A stretch of DNA of 64,000 bases from Phycisphaerales bacterium (GTDB lineage Bacteria; Planctomycetota; Phycisphaerae; Phycisphaerales; SM1A02), in contig JAQWMQ010000031.1 in NCBI GenBank assembly GCA_029246705.1, positions 1 through 64,000 of the forward strand, read 5' to 3'. Position numbers and translations under genes: made by a program. Positions 18,516-27,700 of this stretch are shown here, in pieces (the first letter of the stretch is position 1; each line of letters begins with the position of its first letter). The notes under the pieces are model-generated. The model made no database searches. It was not told the origin of the DNA and saw only the letters and a program-made list of their open reading frames with translations.

Positions 18516-19598
18516 ATGTCCTTCAAGATCGGAATCATCGGCTGTGGGACGATTGGAAACGTCCACGCCAAGAGTGCAGCGGCAGCGGGCCTGACCGTGG
18601 GAGGGACCTGGGATGTCCTGCCCGAGCGGGGTCGGGACCTTGCCGGGCTCCACGAGGGCTGCGAGTCCCACCCCTCGATCGACGTGTTGCTTCAATCCGA
18701 TGTTGATGCGGTCGCGATCGGGGTACCGAACAACGTGCACAGCGACTGCGCTATCGCCGCCCTCGATGCGGGCAAGCATGTCCTGCTCGAGAAACCGATG
18801 GCGATGTCGGTCGCCGAATGCGACGAGATCCTCTCGGCCCGTGATCGCTCCGGCAAGGTGCTCCAGCTCGGGTTCGTCTGTCGTGGCCTGCCGGCACCGG
18901 TGGCGGCCAAGCGGTTCATCGACGCGGGGCGATTCGGCGAGATCTACCACGTCAAGTGTTCGCTTTATCGTCGACGTGGCATCCCGAGTCTCGGGGGCTG
19001 GTTCACCGACAAGTCGTTGTCCGGTGGAGGTCCGCTGATCGACCTCGGGGTACACGTCCTGGACCTCGCGATGCATCTCACGGGAAACCATGAACCCGTC
19101 AAGGCCAGCGGGCACGTCGTCTCCAAGTTCGGTTCACCCATCAAGGACTACTGTTTCACCGACATGTGGGCGGGTCCACCGAAGCTCGACGGCATCTTCG
19201 ATGTGGAGGACGGGGCGGTCGCCCTGGTCCGGTTCGCCAACGGCATGACCCTCGAGTTGAACGTGACCTGGGCGGCGAACCTGCCCGAAGATGTGCTGCC
19301 AAGCGGTGTCACGGTCATGGGCACGAAGGCCGGTTGCTTCTTCGAACTCTTCGGCAACGAGGTTCGAATCGCCACCGAAGAGGAGGGCATGATCACCGAT
19401 GTCTCCCCGCAGTTCGCTGCAGATGACATCAAGAGTGAATCCTGGAGCCGGCAGTACGCCCAGTTCATCGGTGCGGTCCGTGACGGCGTGGCACCACATG
19501 CCAGCGGCGAGGCCGGTCGAAACGTGCAGTCGCTGATCGAGGCGATCTACGAATCCAGCGAGGCTGGTCGCGAAGTCGAACTCAACCGCGCCCCCTGA
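18516..19598 (+). CDS. Gfo/Idh/MocA family oxidoreductase
   Basis: NAD(P)-dependent dehydrogenase of the glucose-fructose oxidoreductase/inositol dehydrogenase family, 360 residues. ATG at 18516 starts MSFKIGIIGCGTIGNVHAK, which is the Rossmann motif GxGxxG at the very N-terminus. The EKPMAMS segment (LLEKPMAMSVAECDEI) provides the conserved Lys, and GGWFTDKSLSGGGPLIDLGV holds the D-x-G-x-H substrate region (DLGVHVLDLA). The protein is cytoplasmic because no signal precedes the fold. Substrate is probably a sugar or cyclitol derivative but is not inferable. A perfect hairpin at 19655 ends the unit. Confidence 0.9.
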   Translation: MSFKIGIIGCGTIGNVHAKSAAAAGLTVGGTWDVLPERGRDLAGLHEGCESHPSIDVLLQSDVDAVAIGVPNNVHSDCAIAALDAGKHVLLEKPMAMSVAECDEILSARDRSGKVLQLGFVCRGLPAPVAAKRFIDAGRFGEIYHVKCSLYRRRGIPSLGGWFTDKSLSGGGPLIDLGVHVLDLAMHLTGNHEPVKASGHVVSKFGSPIKDYCFTDMWAGPPKLDGIFDVEDGAVALVRFANGMTLELNVTWAANLPEDVLPSGVTVMGTKAGCFFELFGNEVRIATEEEGMITDVSPQFAADDIKSESWSRQYAQFIGAVRDGVAPHASGEAGRNVQSLIEAIYESSEAGREVELNRAP

Positions 19599-19654
19599 GC
19601 CAGAAGTGGGGTGATTCCCGCGATTTCGGACCTGGATCGGGCAACGAGAACGAA

Positions 19655-19690
19655 AAAGCGGGCCCGAGGCATGCGCCTCGGGCCCGCTTT
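19655..19690. terminator. bidirectional intrinsic terminator
   Basis: A perfect 16-bp stem pairs 19655-19670 with 19675-19690 around an ATGC loop; it begins AAAGCGGG and ends CCCGCTTT, so a T-run follows the GC core on each strand. It separates the Gfo/Idh gene (plus) from the convergent TlpA-TPR gene (minus). Confidence 0.9.
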
Positions 19691-19717
19691 GTTCAAGCGT
19701 TGCGGGTCGGCTGGGGA

Positions 19718-20794
19718 TCAGCCGGTGGTGGCCATCTCGATCTTCCATTCGGCGATCTTCGCCTTGAATTCCGCGGCCTTGTCGGCATCGTCGGTCATCT
19801 TGAGCGCCTTTTCCTCGGTCTTGATGGCTTCTTCGAACTTGCCCAGTTTGCCCTGCACGGTAGCCAGGGTGTCGAGCATGTCGCCATCCTTGCCATCGCT
19901 GGCCTTCACGCCGGCGAGGGCGGCCTTCAGTGCGATGTCGAGGTTGCGGTCGGTGATGCGCGGGTCGGTGGCGATCGTCCAGGCCAGGGCATTCATCATC
20001 GGCATGTCATCGGAGTGCTCGGCGATGATCTGGTCAGCGATCTTGTAGGCGCGTTCGGGCTGGTTCGCCGCACCCGCCATGATCGAGAACTGCTGCATCT
20101 GGATCTGGGGCACCATCTCCGCAGGAGCCTTCGCCTTGAGCTCGTCCATGATCTTCATGAGCTCGTCCCAGTTCTGGGCCTGGTAGGCGGCACCCATCTT
20201 CGCGTTCGCGGCCTGCATCATCATCTCGAAGTCCTGTGTCTTCTTGAATTCAGCCTTGGCGGATTCGAGGTCGTAGCTGCCGTCGACGATCTGGGCGAGC
20301 GGTTCGTCCATCGACATCGGGTGGCCGATCCATTCGACCAGGCCGGTCTTGCCCACGATGAAGGCGGTGGGGATCCCGTTCTGGCCGGCAGCGCGCATGT
20401 AGGCAGTGCTGGTCTTCTTGTCGTCATCGATGGCGATCACGTACTGGGTCTTCTGGGGCCAGTCGCCCTTGCCGATGAAGTCCGCGACCTTCTTCTCGGT
20501 CTCGTCGGAGACACCGATGATCGTCACGCCCTTGTCCTTGTATTCCTTCTGGAGTTCGGTGAGGTGGGGCATGCTGGTCTTGCACGGGCCGCACCAGGTC
20601 GCCCAGAACTCGACGACGTAGACCTTGTCATTCATGAACTTGCCGTCGAAGTCACCCTTGACGACCTTCGAGAGGTCGACCTTGGGGGCCTTGTCACCGA
20701 GGCCGAGGCTCGGGGCGGGCTGTGAGGCGCCATCTTGTGCGGTGGCGATGGAGCAGGTTGCGGCGACGGCCGCGGTGGTCAGGAATCGAATCAT
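19718..20794 (-). CDS. periplasmic TlpA-type thioredoxin protein with C-terminal helical repeat region
   Basis: 358 residues. ATG at 20794 is preceded by AAGGAGGATCAC, an excellent ribosome site, and begins a signal peptide (MIRFLTTAAVAATCSIATAQ). The thioredoxin domain spans about residues 30-180, with FWATWCGPC near residue 70, VTIIGVSDET and the cis-Pro segment NGIPTAFIV. Residues 185-358 are helical and repetitive (IAIATDP-type ALAWTIATDPRIT, then TLATVQGKLGKFEEAIKTEE), consistent with TPR-like repeats. The likely role is extracytoplasmic thiol reduction or peroxide handling. The stop is 28 bases from the shared terminator. Confidence 0.88.
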   Translation of the reverse strand: MIRFLTTAAVAATCSIATAQDGASQPAPSLGLGDKAPKVDLSKVVKGDFDGKFMNDKVYVVEFWATWCGPCKTSMPHLTELQKEYKDKGVTIIGVSDETEKKVADFIGKGDWPQKTQYVIAIDDDKKTSTAYMRAAGQNGIPTAFIVGKTGLVEWIGHPMSMDEPLAQIVDGSYDLESAKAEFKKTQDFEMMMQAANAKMGAAYQAQNWDELMKIMDELKAKAPAEMVPQIQMQQFSIMAGAANQPERAYKIADQIIAEHSDDMPMMNALAWTIATDPRITDRNLDIALKAALAGVKASDGKDGDMLDTLATVQGKLGKFEEAIKTEEKALKMTDDADKAAEFKAKIAEWKIEMATTG

Positions 20795-20905
20795 GTGATC
20801 CTCCTTGGGGTTCGTCGGATTCCGAGTCGGACATTCTAGCGCCCCAGCCATGGGCATGAGCTGACGTCCCCCCCAGATGGCTCCGAAGCCCGCTATCCTG
20901 CCAGA

Positions 20906-21769
20906 ATGGAGCCAACTCAGGTGAATCAGGCAAACATCATCGATGGCAAGGCACTTGGTCAGGTGGTCCGCAGTTCGATCGCGCAACGGGTATCGGAGTC
21001 CGGGATTCCGGTCCGACTGGATGCGGTCCTGGTGGGAACCGATCGTGCGGCCGAGATCTATGCGCGCAACCAGGAATCGACCTGCGCCGAGGTCGGCATC
21101 GAATACGTCCTGCACCGCATCCCCGATGGTGCGGGCTACGACGAGATCGCGGGTCGGGTGCTTCTGCTGAACACCGACGAGTCGGTCACCGGTCTCATGC
21201 TCCACCTGCCGCTCCCCGACGCGGTCGACACCGAACGGATCCAGTCCCTCATCGACCCCGCGAAGGACATCGAAGGCGTCAACCCCGCCAACATCGGCAA
21301 CGTGGTCTACGGGCGCAGAAGCCTCGTGCCCTGTACCGCGCTGGCCGCGGTCGAGTTGATCGAATCGACGGGAATCGAACTCAAGGGTGCACGGTGCGTC
21401 GTCATCGGTGCGAGCAACATCGTCGGCAAGCCGGTCGCCGTCCTCCTCATGCGTGGAGAAGCGACGGTCATCTCCACCAACAAGTTCACCCGGGATCTTG
21501 CCGCCGAGACCCTCCAGGCCGATGTCCTGGTCTCGGCCGCGGGCGTGCCCGGACTGGTCACGCCCGAGATGGTGAAGCCGGGTGCAGTGGTGGTGGATGT
21601 CGGCATCAACCGAATCACCGTCAGCGCCGGCAAGCGGTGCACCGTCGGTGATGTCGACTTCGAAGGCGTGCGCGAAGTCGCCGGCTGGCTCACGCCGGTG
21701 CCGGGTGGCGTCGGTCCGATGACCGTGGCCATGTTGCTGCGCAATGCGGTGGACGCCGCCCTCTCCTGA
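20906..21769 (+). CDS. folD: FolD-like methylenetetrahydrofolate dehydrogenase with altered cyclohydrolase residues
   Basis: By family it interconverts 5,10-methylene- and 5,10-methenyl-tetrahydrofolate with NAD(P); normal FolD also hydrolyses the methenyl form. Length (287) and fold motifs are typical: GASNIVGKPVAVLL for the nucleotide site, VVDVGINRI, and GWLTPVPGGVGPMTVAMLL at the C-terminus. However, YxxxK of the active site reads YARNQ, so Lys becomes Gln. The QLPLP motif reads HLPLP, so Gln becomes His, and KDVDG reads KDIEG, so Asp becomes Glu. PCTPxG also reads PCTALA. These positions serve the cyclohydrolase step, so it may be a dehydrogenase-only or repurposed paralogue. It is convergent with purC. 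Confidence 0.85.
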   Translation: MEPTQVNQANIIDGKALGQVVRSSIAQRVSESGIPVRLDAVLVGTDRAAEIYARNQESTCAEVGIEYVLHRIPDGAGYDEIAGRVLLLNTDESVTGLMLHLPLPDAVDTERIQSLIDPAKDIEGVNPANIGNVVYGRRSLVPCTALAAVELIESTGIELKGARCVVIGASNIVGKPVAVLLMRGEATVISTNKFTRDLAAETLQADVLVSAAGVPGLVTPEMVKPGAVVVDVGINRITVSAGKRCTVGDVDFEGVREVAGWLTPVPGGVGPMTVAMLLRNAVDAALS

Positions 21770-21796
21770 TGGAAAGGGCGGGGCGCCCGCCGGTGA

Positions 21797-22735
21797 TCAG
21801 TTCCCCAGGCGACTGCGTGCCTCGAGGTACTTGTCGATCGTCTTGTTCACGATTTCGACTGGAATTTCAGGCCCGGGAGGGGTCTTGTCCCATTCGCCGC
21901 GATCGCACATGTCCTGCAGCCAGTTCCGGAAGATCTGCTTGTTGAAGTTGTCCTGCTCGCGGCCGGCCTCGTAGTCCTCTGCGGGCCAGTATCGACTCGA
22001 GTCGGGGGTGAGGACCTCGTCGATGAGCATCAGCTCGTCGGTGGGGTTGCCGTCGGCATCGAGTGCGAAGCCGAACTCGAACTTGGTGTCGGCGAGGATC
22101 ATGCCGTGTTCGGCGGCAAAGGCACGACCGAACTCGAAGATCTTGAGCGACAGGTCGCGCAGTCGGGTCATGACGTCGGTGCCGGCGATCTTGCAGGCGC
22201 GTTCGAAGTCGATGTTCTCGTCGTGACCCTCGGTCGCCTTGGTCGCGGGCGTGAAGATCGGTTCCGGAAGCTTCGAGGAAAGCTGCAGCCCTTCCGGAAG
22301 GTCGACGCCACACACCGATCCGGTGGCCTGGTAGTCCTTCCACCCACTGCCGGAGAGATAGCCGCGGACCACGCATTCGATCGGCACGACCTCGGCGGCA
22401 CGACAGAGCATCATGCGCCCCTCGAGGGAGGCTCGCTCCTGGTCGTCGAGCCCCGGCACGTCGGCGGGGTCGGTCGAGAGCAGGTGGTCCTGGATGATGC
22501 CTGCTTCACGGATCCGATCGAACCACGCAAGGCTGATCTCGGTCAGCAGACGTCCCTTCGCGGGAAATGGGGTCGGCATCACGACATCGAAGGCACTCAT
22601 GCGATCCGAGGCCACGATCAGTACCGGATCGGTCCGATCGCTCATGGGAACGCGGTAGATGTCCCGTACCTTTCCTTCACGTCGGTCCGGGAGGTTGAAA
22701 TTCGTGCGATAGACGGCTTCGAGGGTGTTGTTCAT
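21797..22735 (-). CDS. purC: phosphoribosylaminoimidazole-succinocarboxamide synthase
   Basis: SAICAR synthase of de novo purine synthesis; it joins CAIR and aspartate using ATP. 312 residues from ATG at 22735, the longer PurC form. Family motifs are plain: REGKVRDIYRVP, VASDRMSAFDVV, PIECVVRGYLSGSGWKDYQ, LADTKFEFGF and LIDEVLTPDSSRYW. A start 18 codons upstream is possible but lacks support. It is convergent with the folD-like gene only 27 bases away; both pathways use one-carbon folates in purine synthesis, although they are on opposite strands. It is divergent from the GH10-like gene. Confidence 0.95.
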   Translation of the reverse strand: MNNTLEAVYRTNFNLPDRREGKVRDIYRVPMSDRTDPVLIVASDRMSAFDVVMPTPFPAKGRLLTEISLAWFDRIREAGIIQDHLLSTDPADVPGLDDQERASLEGRMMLCRAAEVVPIECVVRGYLSGSGWKDYQATGSVCGVDLPEGLQLSSKLPEPIFTPATKATEGHDENIDFERACKIAGTDVMTRLRDLSLKIFEFGRAFAAEHGMILADTKFEFGFALDADGNPTDELMLIDEVLTPDSSRYWPAEDYEAGREQDNFNKQIFRNWLQDMCDRGEWDKTPPGPEIPVEIVNKTIDKYLEARSRLGN

Positions 22736-22827
22736 GGATACCAGTCTAAACGTGATCCGCCCGGGATGTGCAGCCGTCAGGCGATACACTGGGTGTGAAC
22801 AGATCCCGGCTTCGGAGTGCGATCCTC

Positions 22828-24405
22828 ATGGGTGTGGATACCTTCCAATTCGACCTCGAACCTGCCGACTGTGATCGTGTGCGGGTGGAGACTGCCTACA
22901 TGATCGCCCGTCGGGGCTGGCCGGTGGAGGCTCGCATCCAGCTGGATCGTGGTGCCAACCGAATAAACTGTTCCATCGAGGAAGCGGGGGGGGTGGCCAC
23001 ATCGGCTGCCCTTGCACTCCAGGTGGACCTGCCGGAAATCGGCAACCTCAAGCTGCGAACGACCTTGCTGCCACCTCGGGACGAACCCTACGACCTGATG
23101 CTGGAACTGGCTCGGGAACGAATGCGTCAGTTCCTGCAGAAATGCGAGGACTGGCAGATGTACTCCAACAGCATCGCCCCGGAGGCCTGGCGCAAGTTCG
23201 AGCAAGCCCGGACCCAGCTGGCTTCAGCGGTGCTGGCCCCGGATCGGGCCACCGAGGTCGGGCTTGCGAGGAATGCCCTCTCGGCCGCCGTCCAGGCCGG
23301 GGAGCTGCTCGCAGCGAGCTATGCAGATCTCCTCCTGCACCGGCGATTCGCCAACTCCGTCGCCTCGGAGACGTCACTGGGCTTCCGGGTCGATCCCCGG
23401 GCACTCCTGCCTGAAATGGACATGAGTGAGCTCGGTGAGTTCGGTGTGATCATGATCGAGACGCCCTGGAGCACGCTTCAGCCCCAGCAGGGACACTTCG
23501 ACTTCGATGGCACGGACCGCTGGATCTCATGGGCCAAGCAGCATCGAATTCCCGTCGTCCTCGGCCCGCTGGTCGACCTTCGACCCGAGGTTCTCCCGAA
23601 CTGGGTGCTCAATGGTCCTCGTGCGTATTCCGAGCTCTGCAAGTTGATCTGGGAGCACCAGCAGCAGATCGTGTCCCGGTATTCCGACGAGGTCGCCATC
23701 TGGTGCGTTGCTTCCGGAGTCCACGTGAACCGACTTGCAAGACTCGGCCACGAGCAGATGATCGACATCACCCGGCGAGCTGCGGTCCTGGTGCGGCAGG
23801 CACAACGCAATGCCAAGGTACTGGTCGAGTTGGTCCAACCCTTCGACGACGAGATCGCCGACTGCCCCGATTCCGTTCGTGGCTATGAGTACGCGGTGCG
23901 TGCTCTCGATGAAGGCGTCCACATCGACTGCTTCGGCCTGCGGATCGACTGCGGCCTTCCTCGCAACGGCTGCGAATCCCGGGACCTGCTCTCGATGAGC
24001 GACGCGATCGACGGCATCGGTCGCCTGGAACGGCCACTGATGATCACCGGATTCACCGCGCCCGCCAGCGGACTGGGTGCTGCCGCCGGAACGTGGCACG
24101 AACCATGGTCCCCCGAATGCCAGGCCCGATGGGCCGCCTCGATGTACGGCATCGCGCTCGGCAAGCTGACCCAGCGCGGCGATGTCGCTCGTGATGCACG
24201 CGTTGGCGTCGTCGAAAGCGCACTCTGGGGCAGCTTCAGGGATATCGAGGGCCAACCACCCACCGGGCTGCTGGATGTGGACGGCTCACCACGAAAGGTG
24301 ATGATCCAGCTGGCCGCGGTTCGACGTGCACTGCGTCGACCCCTGGGCAGGCCCACCACGCCGTCGACTGGTTTCACCCCGAACGTTCGTGGTGACACCA
24401 AGTGA
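22828..24405 (+). CDS. GH10-like TIM-barrel protein lacking catalytic glutamates
   Basis: 525 residues from ATG at 22828. Residues 1-190 form an N-terminal region (MGVDTFQFDLEPADCDRVRV) of the carbohydrate-binding or beta-sandwich kind followed by helices. From about residue 195 the sequence follows the GH10 xylanase barrel: NSVASETSLGFRVD in place of the start of the barrel, then VIMIETPWSTLQPQQGHFDF matching the family N-x-x-K-W-x-x-x-Q-P-x-x-G-x-F-x-F strand. The acid/base strand, normally WDVVNE, reads WCVASGVHVN. The nucleophile strand, normally ITELD, reads ITGFT. Both glutamates therefore look absent. No signal peptide. The stop overlaps a GTG that could start the HhH gene. Confidence 0.65.
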   Translation: MGVDTFQFDLEPADCDRVRVETAYMIARRGWPVEARIQLDRGANRINCSIEEAGGVATSAALALQVDLPEIGNLKLRTTLLPPRDEPYDLMLELARERMRQFLQKCEDWQMYSNSIAPEAWRKFEQARTQLASAVLAPDRATEVGLARNALSAAVQAGELLAASYADLLLHRRFANSVASETSLGFRVDPRALLPEMDMSELGEFGVIMIETPWSTLQPQQGHFDFDGTDRWISWAKQHRIPVVLGPLVDLRPEVLPNWVLNGPRAYSELCKLIWEHQQQIVSRYSDEVAIWCVASGVHVNRLARLGHEQMIDITRRAAVLVRQAQRNAKVLVELVQPFDDEIADCPDSVRGYEYAVRALDEGVHIDCFGLRIDCGLPRNGCESRDLLSMSDAIDGIGRLERPLMITGFTAPASGLGAAAGTWHEPWSPECQARWAASMYGIALGKLTQRGDVARDARVGVVESALWGSFRDIEGQPPTGLLDVDGSPRKVMIQLAAVRRALRRPLGRPTTPSTGFTPNVRGDTK

Positions 24406-24440
24406 GGATCCATTCGAGCGCCGAGATCGAACCTCATTCG

Positions 24441-24761
24441 ATGAGAACCGCCTGGATCATGCTGGTGATCATCGGTTCGGTCATCCTCTGGACGGACGGC
24501 GCCGGTGCGTCACGTTGCGATCTCCCTCGGCCATCGGGCATCGACCGGTCCCGGGAGGCAGCTTCGGTCGATGTCTTCGAGGCTTCCATGGGCGAACTGC
24601 AGTTTCTTCCCGGCGTGGGAATCGGAATCGCACGTTCGATGCACCAGGCGATTCGCAAGCAACCGGTTCGATCACTGGATCAACTCGAATCACTGCCCGG
24701 CATCGGACCTTCGCGATCCGATGCGATACGTCGATCTGTTGCTGGCGGTGTGCATGAGTGA
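24441..24761 (+). CDS. membrane-anchored helix-hairpin-helix protein (ComEA-like)
   Basis: 106 residues from ATG at 24441; a GTG at 24402 overlapping the previous stop is an alternative start. The N-terminus is one hydrophobic segment (AWIMLVIIGSVILW) that acts as anchor or signal. The C-terminal part has two helix-hairpin-helix motifs, LQFLPGVGIGIARSM and LESLPGIGPSRSDAI, the arrangement of ComEA, which binds DNA at the cell surface during uptake. No comEC or pilus gene is in the window, so a role in transformation is only inference. Its end overlaps the start of mfd by eight bases. Confidence 0.7.
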   Translation: MRTAWIMLVIIGSVILWTDGAGASRCDLPRPSGIDRSREAASVDVFEASMGELQFLPGVGIGIARSMHQAIRKQPVRSLDQLESLPGIGPSRSDAIRRSVAGGVHE

Positions 24762-27700
24762 GCCCGTGCGTTTTGCCGGAAACGCCGGATTCGATCTCGT
24801 GGACTCGATCGCCGGTGATCCTGCGCTTGAACCCCTGCTGAATCGACTGGACTCGGGTGGAGCATCGTCTGCGCGCGGCGCGGCCGGGTCGAGCACCGTG
24901 CTGCTTGCCGCCGGTCTGGCCAGGAGGCTGGACCGCACCGTGCTGCTGGTCCTGGCCCACATCGATGATGCCGACGAGGCCGTCGAGGAACTGCGTGGCT
25001 TCGGTGTCGATGCTCGTGGTTTTCCCGCGCTGGAAGTCCTGCCTGGAGAGACATCGTTGAGCCTCGAGCTCTTGTCCGCACGCCTTTCGCTGGTGGGTGA
25101 ACTGCTTGAGGGTCGAGCGCCCCAGGTGGTGGTCGCTCCGGTGTCGGCGCTGATGCAGGGCATTCCGGCCGCCGACCGGCTGGGAACCCTTCTGCGCCGG
25201 ATCCGCACCGGTGACCGTCTCGAGCTCGCGGAATTCACCGAATGGCTTTCCGGCGGCGGGTATGAACGCACGGATACCGTCGAGCATCCCGGGGAGTTCG
25301 CGATTCGTGGTGGCATCATCGACGTGAATCCGCCCGGTGGCGGACAGCCCTTTCGACTGGATCTCTTCGGTGACGAGGTGGAGGGAATCTTCGAGATCGA
25401 CCTGATCACCCAGGCTTCCGATCGTCGAATCGAACAGGTCGAGCTGGTAGGTGCCCCCCTGGAATCGCTCCAGACCGACGAAGCAACCCTGCAGTTCGCC
25501 GAGCTCTTCTCCGGTGATGCGGTGGCGGTCCTGGCGGAAATCGCCGAGCTCACCGAACAGGCTCGTGGCTACTGGGAACGAGTGGGGGATTCACGAGGCG
25601 TCTTCGGACCACCGGCGGTCTTCAAGGCGCTGGGTGAACGCTGTCATGCCGTGCTCGACGTCAATCAGTTCTCGCCCGGCGTGATGCCCGAGCGGGCGAC
25701 GGTGCTTCCCGTCGCCGTTCTCCCCGGTTTCGACGAGGAGGCTCCGCAGGCCTTCCGCGAGGTGGTCGAGCTGACCGAAGGCTTCAGGACGCTGCTGCTC
25801 TGCGAGAACGACGGGGAATCGACGCGAACGCGCGAGCTGCTTGCCGACCAGGCCTCATCCGACGACGTCGAGATACACGTGGCTCACCTGCACCGTGGTT
25901 TTCTCTGGGAGGGTGAATCCCCGTTCGCACTGGTCCCGCAGCATGAACTGCTTCACCGCTACTCCACCCGGCGGCGCGTGGTGCGGGTCAAGGGTGGACG
26001 TGAGCGGGAGGTGTTCGTCAGGTTCGAGGCCGGTGACTACGTCGTGCACCGCGACCACGGGATCGCGCGGTTCCTCGGGCTTCGTTCCATGAAGCGAAAG
26101 GACGCGACCGGCGAGGAGGAATTCCTGTCTCTCGAGTTCAGCGGTGGCACCAAGATCCACGTCCCCGCCTCGAAGATCGACCTGGTGCAGAAGTACATCG
26201 GTGCCGGAGGCGCGAAACCGCGACTCTCGACCATCGGCGGTCGGCGCTGGAAACGCCAGAAGGAACAGGTCAAGGAGGCGGTTCGCGACCTTGCCGCGGA
26301 GATGCTCCGGGTGCAGGCGTCGCGCGAGGCGACCCCGGGGATCCGTTACCCCGCGGACACCGCCTGGCAGCGCGAGTTCGAGGCGGAGTTCCCCTACGAG
26401 GAGACCGAGGACCAGCTGACCGCGATCGAGTCCGCGAAACGCGACATGTGCGGACCACGTCCGATGGATCGCCTGGTGTGCGGTGACGTGGGATTCGGCA
26501 AGACCGAAGTGGCCATCCGGGCGGCGTTCAAGGCGGTGGAGTTCGGCAAGCAGGTTGCGGTGCTGGTGCCCACGACCGTCCTGGCCGAGCAGCATGAACG
26601 TACCTTTTCGGCACGATTTCGGGCCTATCCCTTCCGGATCGAGTCGTTGTCGCGCTTCAAGACCTTCTCGGAAGCACGCAAGATCCTCGAGGACGTGGCG
26701 GATGGGCGCGTGGACATCGTGATCGGGACCCACCGGATCCTGTCCGAAGACGTCAGGTTCAAGGATCTCGGACTGGTGATCATCGACGAGGAGCAGCGTT
26801 TCGGTGTCGAGCACAAGCAGCGATTGCTTCGTTTCCGCTCGACCGCCGATGTCCTGACCCTGAGCGCAACCCCGATTCCTCGCACCCTGCACATGGCGAT
26901 GCTGGGCCTGAGAGACATCAGCTCCCTGACCACCGCACCCCTGGACCGCCGTGCCATCGTCACCGAGGTCACGCCCTACAACGAGAAGCGGATCAAGCAG
27001 GCGATCGCCCGTGAACTCGCCCGCGAAGGTCAGATCTTCTTCGTCCACAACCGGGTGAACAACATCGCCAGCGTCGCCGCCCGGATCCAGGAACTCGCCC
27101 CCGGGGCCCGGGTCGACTACGGACACGGCCAGATGTCACCGCGTGATCTCGAGAAGGTGATGCTTCGTTTCATCCGGCGAGAGACCGACATCCTCGTCTC
27201 GACCACCATCATCGAGAGTGGCATCGACATCGCCAGTGCGAACACGATGTTCATCAACAACGCGCAGAACTTCGGCCTGTCGGATCTCCACCAACTCCGG
27301 GGCCGGGTCGGCAGGCACAAGCATCGCGCCTACTGCTACATGCTGCTGCCGCCGGACAAGACGATCAACGAGGACGGCATGAAGCGGCTCAAGGCCATCG
27401 AGGACTTCTCGATGCTGGGAGCCGGGTTCAAGATCGCGATGCGCGATCTTGAGATTCGCGGTGCGGGGAATCTCCTCGGTGCCGAACAGTCCGGGCATAT
27501 CGCGACTGTCGGCTACGAGATGTACTGCCAGCTGCTCGAACAACAGGTCTCCCAGTTGCGCAACGAGATCCAGATCTCGGGAACCGACACCACCGTGGAA
27601 CTGGGGGTGGTCGCTTCCATTCCTCGGGGCTGGATACCGTCGGACACTCGCCGCATGGAGGCCTACCGCAGGATCGGACAGGCGGATTCACTCGAATCAC

